From the NCBI GenBank assembly GCA_037693485.1, contig CM075344.1:90245001-90309000 (forward strand): 64,000 bases of DNA. Direction: 5' to 3'. Under the pieces are notes generated by a model. It saw only the letters and a list, made by a program, of their open reading frames with translations. It ran no database searches and had not been told where the DNA came from. Position 1 is the first letter of the stretch, and the number at the start of each line of letters is the position of its first letter. Made by a program: the position numbers and the translations under genes. This DNA comes from Kitagawia praeruptora. Its lineage: Eukaryota; Streptophyta; Magnoliopsida; Apiales; Apiaceae. Positions 53,741 through 64,000 of the stretch are shown here, piece by piece.

Positions 53741-55705
53741 TAAACTGTATTAGTAAATTCATGTATGAAAATACAGTGTATATATTATTAATATAGATTC
53801 TTTTATTAAAAATAACTAAATTATACAATTAAATAAGCAAGCCAAAATATCAGATAAATATTCTAGTAGATTTATAGTTTATGTTCAAATTAAGGTCTTT
53901 CACCATGGCTCTCGCTTTCTGAAATTGTTGAATTTTTTTTATTGACTTTATTATATTAAAAGTATGTTCTTATTGAAACGAATATAATAATTTGAATTTG
54001 AATATATTTTTAAACTACTTATTTTGATGGGTTGTTAATTTTTTTGTGATCAACTTAGAGGGGTGATCAAAAATAAAATTAATGGGAATACATAAACCCA
54101 TTACCCACTTTATGATAAACAATACCTATAAAATGGAAGTTGCTTATGTGGTTCAGGCTTGTTAATTACTTCAATACTTCATTAGCTTGATCATCATGTG
54201 GACCATCTTTTTTTTATCACTTATGTTGGTGCTATGTAGTCTATCTGTAACTAACATCTTTCTTTTTATCACTTATGTTGTTGCTACGTAGTCTATCTGT
54301 AACTAAACATCTCTCTCTGCTTGTAATCTATATTTATAAATGCAAACTTCTTCTTGTATTGTATTTTGTTTTCAATATTTAAAATTATGTAGCTGGAGGT
54401 GCAATCGTAGTACTACAACATTACTGAAAATAAGTACAATATCATAATAGAATTTTTTGTTCCAATCTAAATTGGGTCGCTCCAAATGTTGTGTAATGAT
54501 AAAAAGGGGCATTAACGAAATAAAGAAGATTAAAAAAATGAAGGATAATACTGTTTACCAAAAACACAGGTCTCCGCAAGAAGCTCACTTATTCACTTTT
54601 ATCTTCAAATAATGTACGATTACAAATTATAACAATCACATTTTCCACTACCTATTCTCTCTCGAAAAGCCAACTAAACTGAAAAAGGGAAAAGTTAGTG
54701 CTTTTATATTTTAATATGGAGCTCAAGTGAAAGTGCTAAATATGAGATCATATATGAAGTGAAATTGAACGCGAGTAAAGAATATATTTAGAGCATAAAT
54801 AAGAGCAATGTTGCCTGACCCAGAGGGTGAGGCTTGTGACGTGGGTCTGAACTTCTAAGTATGCTATTCCATAGTCCCTTCGGAGACATCCGATAAAAAG
54901 TATGCTATTCCATAAGATCTTCTGGTACGTAGCATGTCTACCCCCATGAACCTTAAGTTGAACAAATCCATAAAGAACATAAACTTGCTTGAAACAAAAT
55001 AATGTCTATAAGTATCAAATTGAGTCCCAAGATTATTTACAAATAACATGGTCTATACTGTGTCAATGTTATTAACTGGTAATCTTTCCAACTACCTTTG
55101 TTATTATGACATGTAAAATCGAAAATTGAAAGGCCAAGCAAATATTTTAAAGGTACCTTTCTGGTGTCCTGTATATTATTATAACATCGGGTAATTCATT
55201 AAAACTTTAATTCTTAAATTCCAAACCAAAATCAATACCAAACAAATATTATCCTGTCTAATTTTTAATACTGTGAAATCAATAAAAACTTAACTCTTAT
55301 GGCCAAACTAAAAACCGGAACCAAACATATATGACCCCTACAGAGGTCTAGTACACATACCGTAACCCTACTTCAGGGGGTTGAGATGTTAATTTGGTGA
55401 AAAACCCAGCTTTCAAATCTGAAAAGTGTAGTTAATTATTAGTACTATAATATTATTATTTTATTTTTATTAAATAGAATCGCCCGTGATATAATTGGAA
55501 AAAGAGAGATTTTCGTAAGAAAAAGGAAAAAAAGGTAACGTGTTTGAAAAAGGTAACCGTCCATGATACAATTGGAAAAAGAGAGATTTTAGTTAGAGAA
55601 AAGAGAAAAGGTAACGTATTTTGGCTCAAAAAGGTAATTGATTAGTTAATACTAATTATAATATAATTATGTTATTTTATTATACAAAATTGATCGTAGT
55701 TTTTA

Positions 55706-56095
55706 AAAAAGGAGAAATTTTAGTTAGATAAAATGTAAAAGATATTGTATTTTACCTAAGAAGGAAATTATTTAGTTATTGAAAAATAGAAAATGTAATA
55801 TGTTTAACCTGAAAAAGGAAATTGATTAATAAAGGAGAAATTTTAGTTAGATAAAATATAAAAAATATTGTATTTTACCTGAAAAAAGAAATTATTTAGT
55901 TTTTGAAAAATAGAAAAGATAATATGTTTAACCTGAAAAGGGAAATTAATTAGTTAGTAGGATGGAAATTTTAGTTAGATAAAATATAAAAGATATTGAA
56001 TTTACCTGTAAAAGAAAATTATTTATTTATTGAAAAATAGAGAAGATAATATGTTTAATCTGAAAAAAGAAATTAATTAGTTAGTATGATGGATT
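55706..56095 (+). repeat. Tandem repeat, unit about 125 bp, three or more copies
   Basis: GGAGAAATTTTAGTTAGATAAAAT(G/A)TAAAA recurs near 55709, 55834 and (as GGAAATTTTAGTTAG) 55965. Units also share TTTACCT(A/G)AAAA and GAAAAATAGA(A/G)AA. A more diverged copy may begin near 55500. Confidence 0.75.
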
Positions 56096-56199
56096 TTATT
56101 TGAGTAAGGGTAAATAAGTAAAATCAAAAGGTACCGTACCGACCGACCGACCAAACTTTTAATGTTTCGGCTTTTATAATATAGTATTGATAGATTTTA

Positions 56200-57050
56200 T
56201 TAGTGGTTAGAAGATATGATGTCATATTTTTGGGTATGTATTAATTATTGCAATATTATGTTTTAAATTAAAAGTCAGCGTGTTTTAATTAGAGAGAAGA
56301 AATTATTGATTGAAAGATATGATATTTTAGGTATTTATAAAAAATTGAACCTTAAAATTTTAGTAAATAAATTTAATCATGTAATATATTTAATCATTAG
56401 ATCTAACAATTCTAATTTTTAACTAAAAATCTAACTGATATTATTCATTGTATACGAATTTTTATTATATTTTGTTAGTGGTTAGAAGATATGATGTCAT
56501 ATTTTTGTGTATGTATTAATTATTGCAATATTATGTTTTAAATTAAAAGTCAACGTGTTTAATTAGAAAGAAAAAAAATTATTGATTGGAAGATATGATA
56601 TTTTAGGTATTTATAAAAATTCGAACCTTGAAATTTTAGTAAATAAATTTAATCATGTAATATATTTAATCATTAGATCTAACCGTTCTAATTTTTAACT
56701 AAAAATCTAACGGATATTATTCGTTGTATACGAATTTTTATTATATTTTGTTAGTGGTTAGAAAATATGATGTCATATTTTTGGGTATGTATTTAGTAAA
56801 TAAATTTAATCATGTAATATGTTTAATCATTAGATCTAACAATTCTAATTTCTAACTAAAAATCTAACGGATATTATTCGTTGTATACGAATTTTTATTA
56901 TATTTTGTTAGTGGTTAGAAGATATGATGTCATATTTTTGGGTATGTATTAATTATTGCAATATTATGTTTTAAATTAAAAGTCAACGTGTTTTAATTAG
57001 AGAGAAAAAAAATTATTGATTGAAAGATATGATATTTTAGGTATTTATAA
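56200..57050 (+). repeat. Direct repeats, unit about 275 bp, four copies
   Basis: TTAGTGGTTAGAA(G/A)ATATGATGTCATATTTTTG starts at 56200, 56475, 56751 and 56908. The first two units are 275-276 bp, the third is internally deleted (157 bp) and the fourth is partial. Confidence 0.9.
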
Positions 57051-59067
57051 AAGATAATATCATCAATTATAAGTAAACATCTTTTAATTGAAAAAGGCAA
57101 TCAGCTAATTATTTGGGTTGATCCAATTGGATCACTCCAAATGTTGATTAGAGAGAAAAAAAAATTATTGATTGGAAGATATGATATTTTAAGTATTTAT
57201 AAAAGGTAATATCATATAAATTATAAGTAAACATCTTTTAATTGAAAAAGGCAATCGGCTAATTATCATTAATTATATTATTAATAAAAAAATGAAGGAT
57301 AATAGTAGATGTTTAGATTTGGGACAATCCAATCGGATCGATCCAAATGTTGTGTAATGATAAAAAATAGTATAGATTTAGATTTGGGTCGATCCAATCT
57401 AAATTGGGTCGCTCCAAATGTTGTGTAATGACAAAAAGGGATATCAAAGAAATAAAGAAGATTAAAAAAATAAAGGATAAAAGCAGTAATTTTCCTGTGT
57501 AGTGACAAAAAAGGGCATCAAAGAAATAAAGAAGATTAAAAAAATGAAGGATAAAAGCAGTAATTTTCAAAATGCAATACTAGCAGACATTAGGAATATA
57601 TTGATTGATATTGATATTGATATTGATATCCAAAATGTATTTAAAGATCTAAAGTTGATATTTTGGTAAATTCGTTTTTTAGAAAGCTAGATGAAATTCT
57701 ACATTAAATTGGTTATATCCGGTTTAATTATTGTTAAAATTGTGATTCTATTCTTAACCGTTAATTCATTATTAAGAATGCCAATAAATAATTTAAATTA
57801 GATTTATCTCATTGTTTGCATTATAATAATTATCTACCTTTTATACATTTCTAGAAAACATATACGTTTATATATTCAATTGTTCTATGTTAAAAAAAAT
57901 ATTTTGTGATTTTTTGAAACAATACATGGAACCGTAATAATGTAACATGTTATTTGCTATACCTCTTTTTTTAACAAAATACGAGGCGTCGTCGAAGACA
58001 ACGCTGAGAAATCGCTAATAAATAAGTTTAATTTTAATATGGAATGTAGTACAGTTTTAATCTTATTTAGATGGTGTTCTTAATTACTATGTTTAAATGG
58101 GGAGGTATCGTCCATCACGAGAAATATTTGAGTGTAACCATTAGATTATTTTAAAATCATAAATGACGTAGTATGTATTATTTAATTTTAATATATTTCA
58201 ATTTATAGTTAAAAAATATAATGATAATGATTAAGAATTTTTCAGATGGCTTAACATGCCTAGAATGTATATAAAATTCTAAAAAAATTGATTTTTAAGA
58301 AGTTAGATGAAATTCTACGTTAAATTGGATATATCAGGCTTAATTATTATTAAAACTTTGATTCTTTTATTAGCAGTTCATTTCTTATTAAAAATTGATT
58401 ATTTTGATGAACATGTTTCTTATGTAGTACAATTAGTATAATATAACATATTACCTTCTTTAGTTATAAAAATTCGAGAACGATGCCGAGAAATGACCAA
58501 TATATAATTTAAATTAAAATTATCTAATTTTGTATTATAATAATTATACACCCATTATACATTTCAAGAATACATATAATTTATATAATCAAATGTTCTA
58601 TATTAAAAAAGTATTTTGCGATTTTTTGAAAATATATATATATATATATGCAATTATTATTATAATATATTATTTGTATATTCCTCTTTTTGTTAAAAAA
58701 ATGCGAGGCATTGTCGAAGACGATGCCGAGAAATCGTCAATGAATATACTTAAATTTAATATGGAGTGTAGGATGATTTACTCTTTTTAGATGATATTTT
58801 CAATTAAAATATTTAAAATGCAAGGCGTCGTCATTAGATGACGGCGAGAAATCTTTAACTAAAATACTTCATATTGATTCGGACATCTATGTCTTATGTT
58901 TTAGTAAAGAGAATGTGATTATTGCAATTGTCTTTATCTTCAATACGTTCGTGATATCACATTTATTATCCATTTGTTTACGAGAATGTTATAAAATTAT
59001 AGCAATAATTTTCAATTTCAAACGTTCGTGTTAGTTGTAACGAGTGCATCCAATTTTAAAAAATGAA
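57051..59067. other. AT-rich region with internal duplications, no gene
   Basis: A segment with GTTAGATGAAATTCTAC(A/G)TTAAATTGG and ending near GAGAAATCG recurs (about 57670-58070 and 58297-58790). AATTGGGTCGCTCCAAATGTTGTGTAATGA appears near 57402 and also at 54473. Stem-forming words around GGC(A/G)TCGTCGAAGAC recur near 57984, 58702 and 58822, each followed by GAGAAATC. Probably the interior of the Helitron that ends at 59100. Confidence 0.5.
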
Positions 59068-59100
59068 TTTTCGTGTGCGAAGCACGGGCAATATTGCTAG
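59068..59100 (+). mobile_element. Helitron 3' terminus
   Basis: CGTGTGCGAAGCACGGG hairpin, then CAATATTG and CTAG|T. It faces the minus-strand terminus at 59343, 242 bp away. The 5' end was not identified with confidence. Confidence 0.65.
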
Positions 59101-59342
59101 TTCCTAATAATTATTCAATTACATTTTTCAGCTAAAATACGTTACATTTTCTATTTTTCTATTTTTCTATTTTTTCCAGAATAATTTATTCGAGTAACTT
59201 TATTTAAGTAAAACAAAATAATAATAATATAATAAGTCATAACTAATCGATTACGTTTTTAAACTAAAACATTTCATCTTTTCAATATTTTTTAACTAAA
59301 ATCTATCTTTTTCTGAAAAATCACGGGCAACATTATATATAA

Positions 59343-59372
59343 CTAGCATAAAAACCCGTGCGAGGCACGGGT
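59343..59372 (-). mobile_element. Helitron 3' terminus, minus orientation
   Basis: On the minus strand: ACCCGTGCCTCGCACGGGT hairpin, TTTTATG, CTAG|T. The element extends to the right; its 5' end was not found. Confidence 0.65.
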
Positions 59373-60641
59373 CGCTATTTTAAATTGTATTTTTAAATTA
59401 AATTGTGCATGATCAATGTCTTTCAAAGTACTTCATGTGATTAATTAATGGAATTTTGCTTGTTAATGGCACATATGCGATTATTGTGTACTTATTTAAG
59501 TATGTTCAAGTTTGTAATCTGAAAATTAATATGAGTAATATTGATAGTAGTCATGTTAATTTTTCTTTTTATGAGTCATATAATAGAATTCGAGTGTTTT
59601 ATAGGCATCGTCTAATTAAGAGGATTTTTCAGAACACTTACAATACTAAACTGTTCTTCCACTTCTTTCTTTGAAAATGATACATCCATTTAGTTCGATC
59701 TTCAATAATATTCAAGATACAAACTAAATAGGCTTCAAGATATTGCATTATGCGAATGTAGGTTTTACTCTTGATATTAATCAAAAACTTCGTAAATTTT
59801 CAAATATTCTGCTCAGGCCTTGCGCTTTCACTTAAAACTATCTTTCCAACTCTTTCATCTATTTTCTTCTAATTTCTTCATTTTAAGCATCCTTTGTCCT
59901 TTACTATTCCTCTGTCCGCTAGACTTGTAAAACACCAGATAATTCTAATTGACTGAATAAATATATCTTGTGTAACTACAAGCTTATCACACTTTAGAAT
60001 ATTTTTTCGTACTTTTATCATCATAAGTTAAAGTTGCTCATATGCCTTGCTTTAACAATGAATTAATCATTTCTTTTTTCAAATACAGTTTCATCCAAAG
60101 ATCCTAATTGGAGTGAACAGATAGACCAAAGACTTGAATGAGTTTGTTGTTTCTCTTAGCGAATTACGAGCCTCTAGCTAGCTTTACTTATTTTCTAAAA
60201 TTTATTATAATTTTTTAATTGATATTTTAATTATTTAAAAAAAATCAAAATTTTTACCTTTAATCAATTATGTCTTGGTAAATAAATATTTGATAAATCA
60301 ATAAATTCGTCAAATAAATAATTTGTATAATTCTATATATTGACATCGATAGAGAATAATATTAATAAATGATATAACATAATATACTATAATCCGAATC
60401 AATAAATGTAAAAATAAAATATAGCCAAGAATTGTTATTAGGTTGATTATTATTATTATTAATTTTAATTTTAATTTAGCTCCAAATTTATTTACAAATG
60501 TATTACTATTAAGGCATTCACATATTACATGTATTATTTATAAACACATGTGACACACTTTTTTTAATAAAAATGTGTTGATATTTTAGCTAAGTTTAAT
60601 TTACCTCAATAGTTATTTAATCTCTATCATCTCTCTCCTTA
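59373..60641. other. AT-rich, probably Helitron interior; no gene recognised
   Basis: An open frame at 59456-59674 has no family resemblance. Otherwise only AT-rich sequence, with a TTATTATTATTA run near 60447. Confidence 0.45.
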
Positions 60642-61402
60642 GAGCATCTCCAATGGTGTGAAGCCCTTAGGTAAAATTCAAAATAAATTACCTTAAATAA
60701 GATTTATAGAAAATTTGTAAAATTTTGTCCACTCCAATGGGACAAAACTGTTAGGTAAAAATATAGATAATCACAATAGGTTGGCTATATTTGTCGAACC
60801 TTTAGCAACCTGTAGTTTAACTCCACATCATCAATTACCATATAAAAATAATACATTCTATTTTTAACAACTTGAAATAATAATAACATACCATTTTTAA
60901 AATATAACCAACCAATATAGTCAATCTCATTGAAGTAAAACATGTTACAGGTTCAACAAATTTTACATAATCAATATGAGTCCCACTCTAGGGAGAACCA
61001 TCTTACGTGGAGAACCGTGAAGAACCACTTAAAATGCATTAAAATAGTCCTTTATATAAGGCCCCTGGCGGGGCCCTTTCACATAAAAGTCTTATAATTC
61101 TACCCTCTATCCATTCATCAAAAAAAAAAATTTAAAAAAAAACTTTTAAAAAAATTTAAAAAAATGATGCCACGTCATCATTTTTTGAAAAAAATTTTAA
61201 AATGTTTTTTTTGTATTTTTTTTTATAAATAGAAAGAGTATAGAATTATAAGACTTTTTTGTGAATATGCCCCTACGGGGCCCTTATATATAAAGCAATT
61301 ATAATGTATTTTAAGTGATTCTCCACATAAGATGGTTCTCATGGAACAATGGCCTAATCAATATTTAGCCAATCATTTTACAAAACACCATTCGAGATGC
61401 TC
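60642..61402. mobile_element. MITE with GAGCATCTC termini, split by another MITE
   Basis: The left end GAGCATCTCCAATGGTGTGAAG (60642) and the right end, minus strand, GAGCATCTCGAATGGTGTTTTG (61402) form the TIRs. The foldback MITE at 60978-61354 sits inside it with a 10-bp duplication. This end sequence is widespread in plant MITEs. The TSD was not resolved, so the superfamily is open. Confidence 0.7.
60978..61354. mobile_element. Foldback MITE, Mutator-type TSD
   Basis: The 10-bp duplication TAATCAATAT at 60968-60977 and 61355-61364 flanks it. Arms: GAGAACCATCTTACGTGGAG and its inverse near 61320-61340. Inner arms carry GGCCCCTGGCGGGGCCC (about 61061) and GCCCCTACGGGGCCC (about 61269), then AGTCTTATAATTCTACCCTC. 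The centre has TGCCACGTCA (61168-61177). TSD length points to a Mutator-like origin. Confidence 0.85.
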
Positions 61403-61412
61403 GTCTCTCAAA

Positions 61413-61644
61413 TAGGGATGGCAAAAAAACCCGATCCGACGGATACCCGATCCGATCCGATCCGTTTGGGTCTACCCGAACCCGATTTTTTGGATTTGGA
61501 TTTGGATTTGGATCTTATTTTTGGACCCGAAAGAGTTTGGATCTGGATCTGGATCTTAGGTAACCCGATCCGATACCCGACCCGAAACCCGAAACCCGAA
61601 ACCCGATCCAAACCCGATCCGAACCCGAAACCCGATAAAAACCC

Positions 61645-61676
<32 letters not shown>

Positions 61677-62176
61677 TTTACATACATTTAATATTTATTA
61701 TTATTTAGTATATCATTTTATATATTTGAGATACATATCAAACAAATATACAAAATGATCACATATATATATATATCCACAATTTTGATTTATTTATTCG
61801 AATCACAATCTTATTTTTTTTATTGAAATTCTAATATATTTATATAAATACATATATATAATCTTTATTTTATTATCATTTTTAAATTTTATTTATAATA
61901 TTCTATATTTTTTATGCAACTATAATATTTTTATATTTAAAATTTTAAATATATTTTTTCTTTTATGTTTTGCTTAATGTGATTATTTTAATTTTTGAAT
62001 TTTGAATTAAAAACCCGATTTAGACCCGAATCCGATCCGAAACCCGATAAAACCCGAAGATTTGGATTTGGATCTTGATTTTCAAACCCGGATCCAGACC
62101 CGATCCGATCCGAAAACTTTGGATTTGGATTTGGATTTGACCAAACCCGATCCGACCCGACCCGTTGCCATCCCTA
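61413..62176. mobile_element. hAT-type MITE next to PAD1
   Basis: TIRs are TAGGGATGGCAA and TTGCCATCCCTA. The 8-bp TSD CTCTCAAA lies at 61405-61412 and 62177-62184. Both ends are packed with ACCCGA(T)CC and GGATTTGGAT words, and the centre is AT-rich. Length is 764 bp with no transposase. TIR and 8-bp TSD indicate hAT. Confidence 0.9.
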
Positions 62177-62254
62177 CTCTCAAATCTCTCTCAACGCACA
62201 CAAACACAAAAGGCAAAGCAAAGAAAAGCGAATTAGATCAAAGGCAAGGGAGAG

Positions 62255-64000
62255 ATGGCAAGATACGACAGAGCAATCACCGTGTTTTCACCGGACGGTC
62301 ATCTATTTCAAGTGGAATACGCCCTGGAAGCTGTCCGTAAAGGTAACGCCGCCGTGGGCGTTAGAGGTACCGATACTATCGTTCTCGGTGTTGAGAAAAA
62401 ATCCACTGTCAAACTTCAGGACTCTAGGTATCTTATATCTTATTTATACACATCTGTTTCATTATATTCATATTCTTTGTATGTTTTCGATTGGGAAAAT
62501 TAGGGGTTTCCAGATTGAAACACTCCTTTGAATGTGTTTATTTTAGTTTTTCCATACTTATAGTTATTGGACTGTAACTATAATTCTAGACCTAGCCGAC
62601 TGTGCTATCTATCCTGATTACTACTTAGTGCTCCATTCATATCTAATGTATCATAATTTATACATATGTTATGTTAATATGCAGTATCTGATATATGTAC
62701 TTGTAGAAGCACAGTAACACCTTAAAAGAAATGTTTTGTTTTAAAGATACAACACTACTTATTTGGTGGAAGCATGAAAATAATATGCTTTATACTATCA
62801 AATTGGGCTTCAAAGGGTAAAGACCAAGCTTATCCAGTGTTTGAGATTCCTTTATCGCCTATATCGTACTCTCGTTAATACTTAGGTGGTTGTTGCTAAT
62901 ATGTTTCGTGTTACAAATCACCTGTTGGTCCTGTAGAGGTTAATAATATGTCAGCCTAGTCTCAAGGTGAAATGTAACTGAACCTCTAACCACTTGTGCA
63001 AGCTATAGGGTGTCAAAAAATATTGTGAATTAGTGTTCTCTTTTCTTCCAACTATAATAGACACCAATTGAATAAGTTTGTATAGAGGAGCACGTGGGTC
63101 AATTGAATAGATAGGAGTTGAAGTATTCTTTCTCTGATATTATGCTAATTGCTTACTGCTAACAAAGAGGAAAGTTTTTCTTGCTGTTGTTCGAGGGTGA
63201 CTAATGACTTAAAGTTTCTGCTTGACTAAATTTGTCAAATGTTATGATACTGTAGGAGATACATTTTTCTTGCAATTAATTACATCCACGCATCTGACAT
63301 TCTATACATTTTCTTTTCTTGGCTACGTATGTATCCTTGTTGTTGCAGATCTGTGAGGAAGATTGTAAATCTGGATGATCACATTGCTTTGGCCTGTGCT
63401 GGGCTTAAAGCTGATGCGCGAGTTCTTATTAACCGGGCACGTATAGAATGCCAAAGCCATAAGCTTACTGTTGAAGATCCAGTTACTGTGGAGTATATTA
63501 CCCGTTACATAGCTGGTCTTCAACAAAAGTATACTCAAAGTGGTGGTGTTAGGCCATTTGGCCTTTCAACTTTAATTGTTGGATTCGACCCACACACTGG
63601 TGTGCCAGCACTGTACCAGACTGATCCTTCAGGTACCTTTTCAGCTTGGAAAGCTAATGCTACTGGTAGAAACTCCAACTCGATGAGAGAGTTTTTGGAA
63701 AAGAATTATACAGAGACTTCTGGTCAGGACACCTTGAAACTTGCTATTCGTGCACTGCTTGAAGTAAGTATATGCTGCCTGCATTCCATTTTGAAGTACA
63801 AATGCTGTATTGCCTTTATAAATTCTGTTTGCAGCCTTATCACACTTGTTTTTATGAATGCTGGTGGTATATTGCTATAATATGCACTAAACAATTATAT
63901 TTCTTTATTTATGCTATAGCTGATGCAACACAAACAGGTGCCAAGAATGGTGCAAGTGTGAAACTAAGAACCATTTCCTTTATCGCATTCTTTATTTAAA
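62255..64000 (+). CDS. PAD1: 20S proteasome subunit alpha type-7 (partial, 5' part)
   Basis: This is an alpha-ring subunit of the 20S proteasome core, structural rather than catalytic. Coding exon 1 is 62255-62427 and exon 2 is 63349-63763, with GT-AG borders and continuous phase; together they give 196 codons of about 250. Exon 1 begins with the alpha-subunit signature YDRAITVFSPDGHLFQVEYA and continues AVGVRGTDTIVLGVEKKSTV. Exon 2 has NLDDHIALACAGLKADARVL, VEYITRYIAGLQQKYTQSGG and VRPFGLSTLIVGFDPHTG, ending ALLE. The remaining exons lie beyond the window; 63764 onward is intron. The start is the first ATG after a 70-base A/C-rich leader that begins at the TSD of the hAT MITE. No damage was seen. 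Confidence 0.93.

Larger units (their letters stand above)
52907..56190 (-). mobile_element. Probable Helitron, minus orientation
   Basis: Read on the minus strand, A|TCAATACTATATTATAAAAGC with CGAAACATTAAAAGTTTGGTC and repeated GGTC, then GGTACGGTACC, forms the 5' end at 56190. The 3' side at 52910-52937 has the hairpin GCCGTGTACGAAGTACGGGC followed by AAAATGGTAG, a decayed form of the hairpin-plus-CTRR end. The interior has about 125-bp direct repeats and MITE remnants and no RepHel coding. Orientation and order agree, but the decayed 3' end makes the outer border uncertain. Confidence 0.5.

Noticed and set aside
55480..57050. Satellite DNA array
   Set aside because: Only three or four diverged copies per unit, within mobile-element sequence; not a satellite block.
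61397..62340. Asp/Pro/Leu-rich frames on both strands
   Set aside because: They are translations of ACCCGATCC and GGATTTGGAT repeats at the ends of the hAT MITE.

Overview
The window is nuclear DNA of a flowering plant, almost certainly a eudicot. Two ordinary host genes with plant-type introns are present: a complete AHK1-type osmosensing histidine kinase (30596-37493, +) and the first two coding exons of a proteasome alpha-7 subunit, PAD1 (62255 to the window end, +). Most of the rest is mobile DNA: LTR retrotransposons, an Au-type SINE, Helitrons, a CACTA element, and several MITEs and foldback elements. The species cannot be fixed from the sequence.

Layout. 1-1611: a copia-type non-autonomous LTR element whose internal region carries about 20 copies of an 11-mer. 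4755-6545: a terminal-inverted-repeat element with three long hairpins and an 85-bp minisatellite. 7446-7710: an Au-type SINE. 8740-28719: one 20-kb Ty3/gypsy element of the Tat type (second RNase H, antisense gene), with TSD CACAT and LTRs about 2% diverged. Two later insertions sit in it: a solo LTR in gag (10768-12040) and a 6.3-kb non-autonomous element at the RT/RNase H junction (15461-21729, TSD AAAAT) whose two 1275-bp LTRs look identical. 30105-30498: a foldback MITE directly upstream of AHK1. 32407-33406: a Helitron in AHK1 intron 3. 37741-39065: a probable hAT-like element. 41279-51800: a 10.5-kb CACTA element (TSD TAA) with decayed tnpD, a Transposase_24-type gene and a Ulp1-like peptidase region. 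52251-52439: a broken sulfate-transporter exon. 52907-56190: a probable Helitron. 56200-59400: AT-rich direct repeats and two facing Helitron ends. 60642-62176: three stacked MITEs, the last ending 78 bp before the PAD1 ATG.

The least expected structure is non-coding. Three unrelated LTR retrotransposons here each carry their own dense set of a short, partly palindromic motif. In the copia-type element it is GCCANAYGGGC at about 23-bp steps. In the Tat element it is AGGGCGCGCCCT, dispersed over both coding strands. In the young nested element it is GCATGNTCACGCA, arranged as nine pairs with 20-21 bp spacing inside a 71-73 bp period. In the last case the motifs are conserved while the spacers have drifted, which suggests something recognises them. 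A fourth motif, GGCCCCGCCAGGGGC, marks the arms of a foldback MITE family found at five places, one in the AHK1 promoter and one in the PAD1 promoter.

The autonomous elements are dead: the Tat pol and the CACTA genes have many stops, nearly all explicable as C:G to T:A transitions. The recent activity visible is that of the non-autonomous element, which must have used proteins supplied from elsewhere.
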